Shown: one piece after another, positions 23,247 to 34,609 of the stretch
How the letters are laid out: every line of letters starts with the position of its first letter
Numbering within the stretch: the stretch's first letter is position 1
Source: Panagrolaimus kolymaensis
Lineage: Eukaryota > Nematoda > Chromadorea > Rhabditida > Panagrolaimidae
DNA: 64,000 nt
Assembly: GCA_028622995.1 (NCBI GenBank)
Contig: JAJQJQ010000010.1
Location: 496,001-560,000 of the forward strand
Direction: 5' to 3'
The notes under the pieces: generated by a model
Told to the model about the DNA's origin: nothing
Database searches by the model: none
Seen by the model: only the letters and a program-made list of their open reading frames with translations
Made by a program: the position numbers and the translations under genes

Positions 23247-23941
23247 TAAAAAACCAAACAAGTAAATACTCTTTATTTATTATCTGAAAATAATCCAGAT
23301 TGTTATTCAAAATTTAAAATAGTTTTAACATTATAAATAATATATCAAAGTTAGAAAAGCATCTCATAAATAAATGAACTAAACCTTTTTTTTCAACTTT
23401 TGCGATATTTAAAAAAAATACATCTATTCTTTCGCGTTGAGAATTATAGCTAACTAAAAAATTACCATAAAGTTTTATATAATTTATTTAACTAAAAACT
23501 TTATTTTCTTTAGTTATCGTATACCCATTGAGAGATGACTCAATTCCAATTTTCGTTTCTTTAAACTTTTACTCCATCTTTTTTTCAAATTTTTGTTGTA
23601 AACATCCTTTTACTCATCTTATTGCGCATCTTCTTTCTTTTCTTTGTTTCTTTCAATCTAACATTCAAATTCGATCTTGTGTTTACGCTTTTTTGTCGGC
23701 AATCTCTCTCTTTCTCATCATATCGTCATCTTCGTGAAAAATATTTGTTGGCATTTGAAAATCTTTAGGGTGATCATTGGCTTTCATAACGAGATGATTG
23801 GTAATTATCGATTCTCTCCTCCTTCTTTTTCCCCTATTTAATGAAATTTGGCCATGATTGCTTTATCAGTCAAACTTGATAGAATTTTACGCTTTGTTGT
23901 TTTGTGCTAAATCAAGCTTACCTAAACAATTTTATTCAAAA
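23247..23941. other. Divergent intergenic region
   Basis: Promoter DNA between GAS41 (minus) and the small plus-strand gene at 23942. AT-rich with CT-rich runs; no structure recognised. Confidence 0.4.
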
Positions 23942-24360
23942 ATGCCTGGAGGTGGTGATAGCGGAAATACTCTTCAAGAAACCGGGGAAAAAATTGGTTC
24001 TTCAATTGCGAGTAAGTTACTTTTTTTTCCTAAAAATGATGATACTCCAAAAAGTTATCTATGCATTCAAAAAAGTGAAGAAAATTTGTTTTAATATTTT
24101 TTTACTTTTCCAACTCTTAAATGAAAGATTCATAAAACGTTTAATTCGCTTTAAGGATTAAACATCATTTTTTGGATATAAGTTTCTACTTTTAGCGTTT
24201 TATTAATATTAAATCAGGAGTGATTCTTAAAATAGCATTTATTAGTCTTATAAAAAAACTTTTAGCTCTTGCCACTGGTAATGATAATAATGAACATGGC
24301 AAAAATATTGGTCATGGTGTAGCTGACGGAGTTGATTCCATCAAAAATAATACTAAGTGA
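23942..24360 (+). CDS. Small hydrophilic Gly/Asn-rich protein, 54 aa
   Basis: Two exons, 23942-24011 and 24266-24360, joined in phase 1. The product starts MPGGGDSGNTLQETGEKIGS and ends GVADGVDSIKNNTK. It has no signal peptide or membrane segment; an upstream in-frame extension reaches 23858 but looks like 5' UTR. The Gly/Asn/Asp-rich composition with GEKIG and GKNIGHGVADGV repeats suggests an unstructured or amphipathic short protein. Donor (GTAAGT) and acceptor (CTTTTAG) are good and the phase matches, which argues for a real gene. Family not recognised. Confidence 0.5.
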
Positions 24361-24666
24361 ATGATTCAAAAATGGCAAGCTTACATGCTTTAGTAATTTA
24401 AATAATTTAACATTTCTTAATGCTTATAAAAAATTTTTTATTGTATCTTTCTTTGTTTTTCGTGAATTAAATGAATCTATAATCTTAAAATAAAAGTTTG
24501 CAATATTTTACATGTTTTTTTGTTTGTTAAAGATTATGTAAATTTTCCTATTAATAAATATAAATGTATCTCCATTGTATTTTTTGAAATAATGATGAAT
24601 AAGAAAAAAAAACTTTATTTATTTGTTAAAAAAAGTTATTCAAAATGGTAAAAAACAGAGCAAAGG

Positions 24667-25494
24667 TTAAATCGATAAAGAAATATGCACTCCTTCTCCT
24701 CTACGGCATGATAAAATGGTTTCTAAAAAATCTGATGGAATAATATATAATTCTACTTGTATCATCGAACATATGCTTGCCATTAAAAGGGCATTTATTA
24801 ATCCATTTTGAGTTATGAATGTTAACGATATTAAAAATATTAGAATGTATGTAGTTTTGATCAGGTAAACAAAATCATTCCATATGGCCATGTAATTATT
24901 AGCTTTTACGTTTAAATGTATGATGACACATTGCCTTAAAATCTTTTCTTGTTGCTTCGTTTCGGTTAAAATTCTCGGCGTCATTTCGTATTTCCATTTA
25001 TAATATTTTTCATTAATGCCAAAATTATCTTCAACTTTACTGCACACTTCTTTAGAACTCTCGAATAATATTTTTAGTACAATTTCGCTATTCCATTCAC
25101 AATATTCTTCTTGTACAGGGAACTTTTTTTCAATACTATCGGATATTTTTTTAGAATACACATGATTGAATAATGAAATTTATAGGTCCTATAAGACATT
25201 TGCTTATATGGTTTAATTTTTCATAAAAAATAACAGAAAAAAAATCAGATAACTTACTGTTGTCGTCGCTTCATCATAATTATTTTTCAAATTAATATAA
25301 TTTTCATAAGGAAATGTGTTTCTGCATTTCGTTGGCAAAGTTTCTTTCAAATAAGTTTCATGATTAACTTTGAGTTTTAAAACTTGTATCAAATTTGGTA
25401 AAGGATAAAATGTTACAATAATTAAAAGATAGAATTTATATAAATTTATCGATTTTCTGGTATTTTCTAGATTGCAAGAACAAAGCCTTGCCAT
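24667..25494 (-). CDS. Uncertain multi-pass membrane protein (partial model or decaying gene)
   Basis: Exon 1 at 25494-25258 starts MARLCSCNLENTRKSINLYK, contains one hydrophobic stretch and ends at a good donor (GTAAGT) in phase 0. A downstream frame (about 25161-24667) has Cys/Trp-containing soluble sequence (EEYCEWNSEIVLK, NEKYYKWKYEMTP) and then two membrane segments (YILIFLISLTFITQNGLINA and onward). The obvious acceptors at about 25182-25199 give a stop or a frameshift. Only a poor acceptor (GAAAAAAAG before 25122) keeps the frame open. It could be a rapidly evolving nematode chemoreceptor-like gene, but no family motif is visible, and it may be a pseudogene. Confidence 0.35.
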
Positions 25495-27200
25495 TTTTAT
25501 ACACAAAAAAAAATCAAAACGAATTTAATTACATGCACATAAAAAATAGAAAACATTTATTGATTGTGAAAAATTTCTTGGCAGCAGTAAGGCAATAATG
25601 GTATGTCCTTCGATTGCTGTCAATTTGTTTTTAAATTTGGCAAACCAAAGAAAGAATAGAAAATTTGAGGTCATATACCAGTAAATCTCTTGAAGGTACA
25701 GCTGAACAAAATTAATTTTACAATCAATTGTTCTTTAAAAAACTCCTTTTGTATTTTTTTTGTTTGCTTTCAATCTATTTTTATGTGTTTCTTAAGCTTA
25801 CATCAGGCTTGCAAAAAAGTTTTAAATTTTTTTGACAACCGATTAATATTTTTTGTTGCAAAGTTTAAACTATGCAACTATGTATATTTGCGCAATAATA
25901 AACTAGTTAGCTTCTTCCGGTGAATGCTTGAGCTGACCAAGTTGAAGCTTCCGTAAACAAGAAAGACCAATCGAAAGGCTAACTTAAAGATCCAGTTTAT
26001 TACAATTTAATTTAATATTATTAAATAAAGATAATTGTTTTATTGACTCTTTTTATGAAAAAAGTGGTGACAAATATACGGAAGCAACCTTCAAATAAAA
26101 AAAAAAAGAAATCCCATAAAACAAACAATATTTTTTATTACAAAAATGCTCTTTGCGCTTTTTTTCTTCCTATCCATTTTGAAGATAGGTGTTTTTCTGA
26201 GGAACTGGGGAACCACTTCTTAAAATAGCCATCGGCTTACAACTGGCGACAATTGACTTATTGCTGCTCTTTGAAACTTCTTCGATGTAATCTTTAAAGA
26301 TGATTGTCGCTCTTTCTTTCTTCTTTTTTTAACTTATACAGAAGTTTTTAATCATCATAGGCGGTGGTGTATGAAAAAAATATCCACTTGATTTTAAACA
26401 TTTATTTGTAAGGCTTTGATCATGGACAACATGGACGACGAGAACAACAAGAGCCGGTAGGTGCTGCTACTACCTGAATGCAGCAGTGGTTTTATGTTCT
26501 TCGGATTGCGCGTCGTTTGTCGTTGTAGCCAGCCGCAACATAGCCAGTAGGTCTAGGAAGAAGAAGAAAAAGAAAAAAAGAACTAGTCTCGAATAAAACT
26601 CCTTCTTCTACTTATTGCTTCAGACTCAAAAAAAAATCCACATGGTCATTCTTTTCCGGATAAAGAGTAGCGGTTTCTTTAGACTCAATGATTCCAAAAT
26701 TTTAAAATCAATTGGTCTGAGACCAAAGTTGAGGAAGACGTTATTTGGAATTTGAAATATATCCATCCGACTAGTCCCTTTCGTATTATGGTTTAAAAAA
26801 AAGAGGGATTTTTTGTGTACAAAAACAACAAAGTGCTTTGTTTAGTAAAAAAATGAGAGAGAAGGGTTTTAAGTTAATATTTATTGTTGATGATGCTGAT
26901 GATCTAAAAACGCGTTCGTTAATCTCGTGTATTGCGCGAAATATTATTGCCACAGAAAAACCGGCTATTTATTATGTAATAGAGCCACAAAACTTTCTCT
27001 TCGTTTTTTTTTATTGCTTTTTTTAAATCCATTTTCACAAAATTTCTGTTTCTGTTTTTAGGGTAGAAAAAAAGTATCGGTGTCGTCGCTTTTAAAAATT
27101 TCGACATCGATATAAAAATTATTAATTTAATTGTTTCATTATTAATTTACTGCTTACATGTAAGAAGACTATTTTAGTATTTATCAAAAATGATAGTATA
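25495..27200. other. Divergent intergenic region
   Basis: Between the uncertain minus-strand gene and the astacin gene. A GC-richer patch at about 26420-26560 includes a short frame MDNMDDENNKSR ending at a GTAGGT donor, which has no recognised downstream partner. The rest is AT-rich, with open frames of low complexity. Confidence 0.4.
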
Positions 27201-29121
27201 ATGAACAAAATTGGACGCCGATATTCGACGATTTATTGCTGCTGCTTTTATTTATTACTATTAATAAATTCATTTTTATTGGGTTCGTAAATTTCATTGA
27301 GTTCATTTCTGAAGTCAAAAACTTCTAACCTTTTTTTACTTTTGTATTTAAATTTTTCCAACTTTAAATTTTTTTTATTCAATTTAATACCCAACTAAAA
27401 AGCAAGCTTTACATTACCAAACGTTTGGAAATAATAAAATCAAGAGTTTTTTTAGTCCATGGTGATAAAAACGAAACTTTTTTAACAGAAGAAGATTATC
27501 TTCGCCCGCTTGATGGTGAGTGTTTACTTTCGAATCATTAAAATTGTTTACAAACCAATTACAGATCAAGAAGTTATTCAGCTGACTGAAGAAGATTTTA
27601 AAAATGCAGAAAAATTTGAGCATGAAATTGGTACTTTTTTTTCTTTGCATTTAAAGAATTTATGTTAAATTATTTTTTTAGTTGGAAATAAATCCAAACG
27701 TCATGTTTTATCAAAACAAAAGTATTATCGAGGAGATATTCGTGGAAAAGCTGCTTGGGGATCGGTTTGAATTTTATTCCTTCTTTTTTTTATACTTTCA
27801 AAAACTTTTTCAACTTTGTAGAAATCTAAAGAAGGAGTCCGTCGAAATGGAGTTGTAGCAATAATAAAAAAATGGCAAAATGGTCGAATTCCTTATGTAT
27901 TGAGTGCTCAATACAATGAAAGGGAAAGAGCTGTATTAGCGAGAGCTTTTCAAGAATATCATGGAAAAACGTGTATTCGATTTGTTCCTAAAACTCCATT
28001 TGATGTTGATTACTTGTATATTGGAAAAATAGACGGGTGCTTTTCTGATGTAGGTAGAGCAGGAGGTAGACAAGAACTTTCTCTTGATGATGGTTGTTTA
28101 CAATATGATACAGCCATTCATGAATTGATGCATTCGGTATTAAATATTTTATTTTATTTTTAAGCTATTTATTAATTTTCATTTTTTCTAAGATTGGATT
28201 TTACCATGAACATGAAAGATGGGATCGTGATAGATTTATTCAAATTATGTGGCATAATATTGATCGAGGTATTTTTTATTTTGAATTCTCATTTTTAAAA
28301 CTAATTTTTTTATAAAGACGCTTATGATCAATTTGGAAAAGTTGATTTAACTGAAAGTTCTTATTACGGTCAACTTTATGATTATCAATCGATTATGCAT
28401 TATGATAGTATGGCATTTAGTAAAAATGGATTTGAAACCCTTATTGCTAAAGCTCCCGAAATGACAGCCGTCATAGGATCTGCTATAGATTTTAGTCCAA
28501 TCGATATTGTTAAAATAAGGAAAATGTATGAATGTCCGGTTTGTAACTTTTTTTATGTAAAAGCATCATTTTACAAAAATCTTATTGCAGACAATCAATG
28601 ACATGGGAGCTTTTAGTTCTTTAGCTGCTCATCAATTCGCACCACCTCCTCAAATGGTTCATCAACCACCACCACCTCCACCAATACCACCAATGCCGGC
28701 TGCTTTTCTAGCCAATGAAGGTCTTGCTGTTCCAGAACGTTCGTTTTTGTTCTTTGATTCAATAATCCTTTTTTATTTTTGCTTACAATTCTATCCTTTT
28801 CCAGCATGCGTTGATAAAACAACTCTTTGTTGGCGTTGGCTTGATCGCTGTCAATCATTCTTTTTTGAAAAGATTATGAGAGAATTTTGTGCTTTGTCGT
28901 GTGGTTATTGTACTCCACAAACATCTATTGCTGCCGTTGCTGCTGCGGCCAATGCAGCTGCAATGAATGCTCCACCTCCTCCTCCAATTATGCCTCCGGT
29001 GCCCATTGTTCCTCCTTTTTCATCCCAACAATTATTTAATCGAGATGCTGCTTCTAGTTTATCAATTAATGCGGGTTCTGTTGTTCCCGATGAGCAACCG
29101 TTTTATTTGAGATTTGGTTAA
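27201..29121 (+). CDS. Astacin zinc metalloprotease with ShKT domain (NAS family)
   Basis: Nine exons with consistent phase: 27201-27282, 27456-27515, 27565-27630, 27682-27764, 27822-28136, 28193-28268, 28318-28538, 28591-28738 and 28805-29121, giving 455 aa. Exon 1 is a signal peptide (TIYCCCFYLLLLINSFLLV). The propeptide carries the YYRGDIRGKAAWGS motif that supplies the inhibitory Asp of astacins. The catalytic domain follows an Arg-Arg site and has the zinc motif HELMHSIGFYHEHERWDRDR (His197, His201, His207; Glu198 catalytic) and the Met-turn SIMHYDSM (about 252-258). A Pro-rich linker leads to one six-cysteine ShKT domain (from CVDKTTLCWRW to LSCGYC), then an Ala/Pro-rich tail. It is a secreted endopeptidase, likely acting on cuticle, matrix or digestive substrates. 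The layout fits the ShKT-bearing NAS subgroup. Its last three exons lie inside the 5.5-kb duplication. Confidence 0.92.
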
Positions 29122-31150
29122 AATTTTGCAAAAAAAAAACAGAAAATGAAAAATAAAAAATGTTAAAGTTGTTAATTGAAAAATTCGTTACAAAAAGCAA
29201 CATGTATAAAATTTTAACCTTTAAAAATAAAAAAGGAAGCAGCTTTTTTCATTTTTTGTTGTTTGAATGCTTGTTTTTCCTAACTTTGCGTTGTTATAGC
29301 TCTTTTTTGTTGTCTCTATTGTCCTCGCCTTCTCCGGTAGCAAAGTACTTAAATTCCATAAAGAAAAAATACGCTAAAAGAGAGTATGCGACAATTCATA
29401 ATAGTAGTCCGGTTTGCACACTATCGTCCTCCTCATCTTCAGTCGTCAGCCGGTTGGTTGTTTTGCTAGGCCATGGAAAAACCCATCGAACGGATCTTGT
29501 CGTCGTCTACTATGGGAAAAACTATTGCTTGCTTCTTATCCCTTTACTTTTGCTGCTAAAAAAATTATCAGCAGTTAGTTGGAAGGAAGCCTTGAGGTAA
29601 AAAGTCATGCAAAACAAAAATTTATGTTCAGCTTAATTTCCTTTCTATAATGCATTTTGTTTAAAGAGGAAAAAAGTAAGCATCAAATCAATTTCAAAAA
29701 TTTGTGTTGTTTAAGGAAAAAAAGAGATTAACTTGCAAGAGAAGAAAAAAAGGAAGAAAGAAAAAGGGAAACTGATATCAATAAAAAAAGAGATTTCATC
29801 AAGAAACGCGTGATGACAATGCGTTGTTGTTTGCATTATCAAAGTCCTCTTTGTGTTTTCAATATATTCATTTGATCCACAGAGGATTAAAGCTGTACTC
29901 TAGCATTATGATAAGAAAAAAAAACTGATTACAGAATGGAATAATTCTGTGCTCTTAAGCTCTTTTTTATTTTCTCTCTACTTTGTTGTTCATAGAAGAA
30001 GAATAAAAAAGGAGGGGTTTATAGTATCTTTTTTTTTTCAGGCAAATAAAAAAGTATTGTAAGATATTAGGACGATTCAAATAATATTTTGAGGCACATT
30101 TTTATTGTTTGGTTGGTTGGCATTTGATTCTTATTCTTCTTTCTTTATATTTTTTTCTAGAAAGATAAGTGACATTGCTTTCTAGGCTGATTTATGAGTA
30201 AGGTCGTCTACGCTCAATATTTTTATTTTTCTTGCCCTTGATTTTGTTGTTGCTTTTTGTGATTGTGGTTCCAGTATGCCTTTGCTTTAACCTTTCACAC
30301 ATTTTTTGTGGTTAAGTCTCATTCAATGCATTTAAGAATGTTATTCGTTGGTTCTATAAATGGAAAAAATAAAAGTCAAATTAATGGTCTGATCATTTTT
30401 AAAATTTAAACTCTTCACTTCTTCATTTTTTTGCGCACATGGCTCATTGCTCGTTTTTCTTATTAACCAAAAAATTAAATGATTCGGCAGTGAATTTTTT
30501 TCATTCTTTACGATCATCAATTTTTTTTGTAATGTTAACCTGAAAAAAAAAACGAAGGTGAATGGTTTTTGCGTTTATGTATCATCAATAAGAACAGAAC
30601 GTCGTTGTTGTCAATTGATGGGTATTTTAAAATTTATAAAAAAATCCTTGCATTGATCGATGACCAGTTAGTTAGAAAAAAGAGACTTATGCTTTCTCAT
30701 TTCATTTTATTTTTTGGTCAGCAGTTGTTAGTTGTTGAAAGCAGGTAACAGCAGCAGGGCCGTGCCGCTCGCCGAAATGCTCTCTCTCTATCGTTTTTCG
30801 AAAATTTGCTAAGATCAACTTGTTTTTTCTATTTTTTCGTGTTTATTTGCGATGAAAATAATCTTTATCTTGCGCCTTTTGCTTAGATTTATTGTATTTG
30901 AAATATAACGATAAGACTCAATCAAAGACCATATGTTTGACATGAAATTTATGGCAACTCAAAAAAGACTTAATTAATTTATCTACAGTTAGTTAGTTTA
31001 GTGCCGCCCCTCATAATGATAAAATTTAAAAAGCTCCATGTCGCGTTCAAAGGCAATCGTAGTTATTTGATATTTTTTGTTCATTCTTTGCTCGATCGAA
31101 TGTTTTTCTCTTATCTTGTTTTTCAAATTTATTTTATCCTTTTTTTTAGA
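29122..31150. other. Spacer between astacin and saposin genes (inside the duplicated unit)
   Basis: About 2 kb, AT-rich, with a GC-richer patch near 29400-29520 and another near 30730-30790 that probably belongs to the saposin promoter. A 146-codon frame at 29160-29600 is low-complexity and judged non-coding. A TTTTTTTTAG acceptor immediately precedes the saposin ATG, a likely splice-leader or 5'-UTR splice site. Confidence 0.45.
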
Positions 31151-33063
31151 ATGAAGGTCGTAATTTTCTTGGCTTTGTTCTGCTTTGTGGGAACCCTTGC
31201 ATACAAAGATGCATATTTGAAATCAAACAAAACCCCTAAAAAGGCTGTTCAATTCACCAGTGTTTGCGATGAATGTCAAGATATCGTTAAACGTTTTGCT
31301 GAAGCTGCACGAAGCCCAGCTAAAATGGCAACCCTCAAGGAACTTCTCTCACTCATGTGTGAAGAAACTGAACATGTTACCGAATGCCGAGTAATTGTTA
31401 GCAAACTTGATTTGTTCATTGAAAAGCTTCTTCCATACCTTGTAAGCCTCATTTATAACTCCACTTTTTTTTTACCAATAATTTGCGTTTTAGAAAGATC
31501 CTAAAGCTATCTGCCACCGATTCCATATGTGCTCCAACTCCAAGATCAATCAATTCCACCGAGTTGGTCTTCTCTTCGCTAAGAAATATCTTAATGAAGT
31601 TGATGGAGCTCATGATCTTATTTGTGAAGAATGCCAATTTGCTGCTCATGAACTTCAACAAGTTATTGATAATCATGATACCCAAACTCAAGTTCGAACT
31701 TTCATCTCACAAAACATTTGTGCCCGTCTTGGACAATATCGTGGAACTGTAAGACAAATATTTTAATTTTTTGCTTTAGATTTACCCAAAATTTTAGTGC
31801 GATATCGTTGTTGATGATTTCCTTCCCGATCTTTTCCAAGAAATCCACAACATGCTTCAAGATCCTAAACAAGTTTGTAAATTTACGAAAAATTACCCTT
31901 GATTAACTAATAATTTTTTAGTTCTGCGTTGATTTGAAACTTTGCAGCCGCAAACAAATTGGTTTCCCCGATATGAGCGTTGAAGAAGTCAAGGTCAGTA
32001 AGAAAATCCTTTCGGGTCTCCTTGCATAAATGAAGCAAGCAAACTTCAAATCTGAAATAAAATCCCATTTCAAAATGCAATATTTTATCAGGAAACAAAC
32101 ATTTTGCATAATTTTTCTGTACTTTTTTCAATTTCCTTACTTTGTAAACTAACACAATCACATGACGCGAGCGCACAGCGTTTCTTATTTTCACAATTTT
32201 TTTAAATACTAACACCGCTCAAAATGTTGCATTCATTTTTTGAGCTTCGGTTTATTTCTATTTTCACTGCTATTTATATATTTTTGCGCTCAAACAAATA
32301 AAATTAAAATTCCAAATTTCAAAAAAACTTTTAAAAAAGTTTCATATTTTGTTTAGCACATGTTCAAAGGTCCAGCTCGTCTTCAACAATTCAAAAATGA
32401 ACTTCACTTACTTGCCAGTAAAAAACACCCTGAAGTTTTGATGAGCTGTTTAGAATGCAAAATTGCCATCGATGCCCTTCTCATTGAAATGCGAACTGAT
32501 AAAGAAGTTGTAAGTATCTAAGCTCACTGTATTTGAGAGGTAATAAGTATTTGGTTATAGAACAACCTTGCAGCAGATATTATTAATGGAGTTTGCCCTG
32601 GCTTGCCCACCAACTTCAATGCTAGTTGCAATGATTTCTTAGGAATGTATGGTCCAACTGTTGTTAACATGACTTTATATCAATTCACTTCTGAAGATAT
32701 CTGCTCTGGCATGTTACATTCTTGCCCCAAACCAGATTCATGTATGTTGACGCATAAGATTTTAAGAAACTATAGTTCCCATTTTTAGATAAAGCCATCG
32801 CTAAACTTAGCTACGTTGAAAAACAAGAAGCTGTTTGCGAAGCTTGCCACGGAATCAGCAAATTCATCGATGCTGAATTATCCGATACTGTTATCAAGCA
32901 AGAATTGGTTGAAGGCATGAGGCAATTTTTATGCAGCAAAGCTCCTAAATCCGCTTACCATCTTTGCTCAAACTTGGCTAAAGGCTATCTTCCCCTTGCC
33001 TTAAACAGAATTGAACAATTCATTGGTGAAGGTAAACTTTGCCAAAAAGTACATGCATGTTAA
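31151..33063 (+). CDS. Secreted protein with four saposin B-type domains, copy 1
   Basis: Seven exons: 31151-31441, 31494-31748, 31798-31872, 31922-31993, 32357-32509, 32561-32741 and 32789-33063, giving 433 aa. A signal peptide (MKVVIFLALFCFVGTLAYKD) is followed by four six-cysteine saposin modules opening with CDECQDIV, CEECQFAA, CLECKIAI and CEACHGIS; each has the CxxC start and late paired cysteines of saposin B. Prosaposin-like proteins are processed into lipid-binding peptides that help lysosomal lipid breakdown, or act as membrane-active secreted proteins in nematode gut. No protease or amoebapore-specific feature is visible, so I keep to lipid binding. The intron between exons 4 and 5 is unusually long here (363 nt). 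An identical copy lies 5,488 bases downstream. Confidence 0.92.
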
Positions 33064-33805
33064 AAAGACAAGATTACAAGGTTAACATCGGCGTTTAACT
33101 CTTCATTTCTTCTAGTCTGTAAAAAAAATTATTGGCATTTCATTTCCTTCATTCATTCATTCATCAGTTTTTTTGTTTCTTTTTCATTTTTTTCCTTCAT
33201 TGTTTTGTTCGAAATAATATCTTTGTTTGTGTGTGGCTGATAAAAAAATAAATAAATATATTGCAAATACTTGTTGCTTTCCAACTTTTTAATTGAGCCT
33301 CGTAATTGTAAACAAATTTAAAAAATTGAAAAATGAAAAGTAGTTTTTTTTACAACCTTTGATTTCTTTCGATTTATTCGTTCGCTTTGTTTTTTCACAC
33401 ATATTTTAATGTAATGTGAGAAATTGCTAGACGAAAAATATGACTATGATTCAAAAAAAGTTAACGGAAGTTAACCTTTGATTCAGTCGTTCGCAGTTAG
33501 TTGAATATCTTTTTTTTTGCTTTGCGAAACCTATAAAAATTGTGAAATAGTTGAAATAAAAAAAAGTGCAAGTGTAATATTTTACTCATATGCCACGTGT
33601 TTTTCATTATAAATATTACGATTCATACACTTTTTTGGGTCTAAAAAACATGTCAAGTATAAAAAAATTATTTAAAATTTATGACTTTTAAATTACGATA
33701 AAAAATTATTAAGATTAGTTTTCTTACTTCCTGTTTCTTGATGCTGAAAGTTTTTTTACTTTTTAAGGGATTTTTTAGTTTTATTATACTAATTTTTTTA
33801 TAAAG
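33064..33805. other. Saposin copy 1 3' region and duplication junction
   Basis: Contains the 3' UTR, an AT-rich spacer, and the head-to-tail junction at 33788/33789, where sequence jumps from the saposin flank back into the astacin intron. Confidence 0.6.
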
Positions 33806-34609
33806 ACGCTTATGATCAATTTGGAAAAGTTGATTTAACTGAAAGTTCTTATTACGGTCAACTTTATGATTATCAATCGATTATGCATTATGATAGTATG
33901 GCATTTAGTAAAAATGGATTTGAAACCCTTATTGCTAAAGCTCCCGAAATGACAGCCGTCATAGGATCTGCTATAGATTTTAGTCCAATCGATATTGTTA
34001 AAATAAGGAAAATGTATGAATGTCCGGTTTGTAACTTTTTTTATGTAAAAGCATCATTTTACAAAAATCTTATTGCAGACAATCAATGACATGGGAGCTT
34101 TTAGTTCTTTAGCTGCTCATCAATTCGCACCACCTCCTCAAATGGTTCATCAACCACCACCACCTCCACCAATACCACCAATGCCGGCTGCTTTTCTAGC
34201 CAATGAAGGTCTTGCTGTTCCAGAACGTTCGTTTTTGTTCTTTGATTCAATAATCCTTTTTTATTTTTGCTTACAATTCTATCCTTTTCCAGCATGCGTT
34301 GATAAAACAACTCTTTGTTGGCGTTGGCTTGATCGCTGTCAATCATTCTTTTTTGAAAAGATTATGAGAGAATTTTGTGCTTTGTCGTGTGGTTATTGTA
34401 CTCCACAAACATCTATTGCTGCCGTTGCTGCTGCGGCCAATGCAGCTGCAATGAATGCTCCACCTCCTCCTCCAATTATGCCTCCGGTGCCCATTGTTCC
34501 TCCTTTTTCATCCCAACAATTATTTAATCGAGATGCTGCTTCTAGTTTATCAATTAATGCGGGTTCTGTTGTTCCCGATGAGCAACCGTTTTATTTGAGA
34601 TTTGGTTAA
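33806..34609 (+). pseudogene. Truncated astacin 3' part (exons 7-9 only)
   Basis: Copies of astacin exons 7-9 (33806-34026, 34079-34226, 34293-34609) produced by the tandem duplication. It starts after the zinc-binding HELMH motif, so it keeps the Met-turn and ShKT domain but lacks the signal peptide, propeptide and all catalytic zinc ligands. The intron acceptor just upstream is intact, so it could be spliced onto some upstream exon or trans-spliced, but no promoter or start exon is seen. If the duplication is an assembly error, this feature does not exist. Confidence 0.85.

Larger units (their letters stand above)
28301..33788. repeat. 5,488-bp direct tandem duplication, unit 1
   Basis: Begins inside the astacin intron (28269-28317), just before its acceptor, and ends in the spacer 3' of the saposin gene. 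The next 5,488 bases repeat it with a constant offset. All coding frames are identical, as are the introns and homopolymer runs I compared (for example the ten-A run after the astacin stop). The junction shares one base of homology. Confidence 0.97.

Noticed and set aside
26422..26457. MDNMDDENNKSR mini-exon with GTAGGT donor as a first exon of the astacin gene
   Set aside because: The astacin gene has a better first exon at 27201 with a signal peptide that fits phase; the mini-exon would not give secretion.
29160..29600. 146-codon plus-strand open frame, also at 34648-35088
   Set aside because: Low-complexity and lies directly after the astacin stop; appears twice only because of the tandem duplication.
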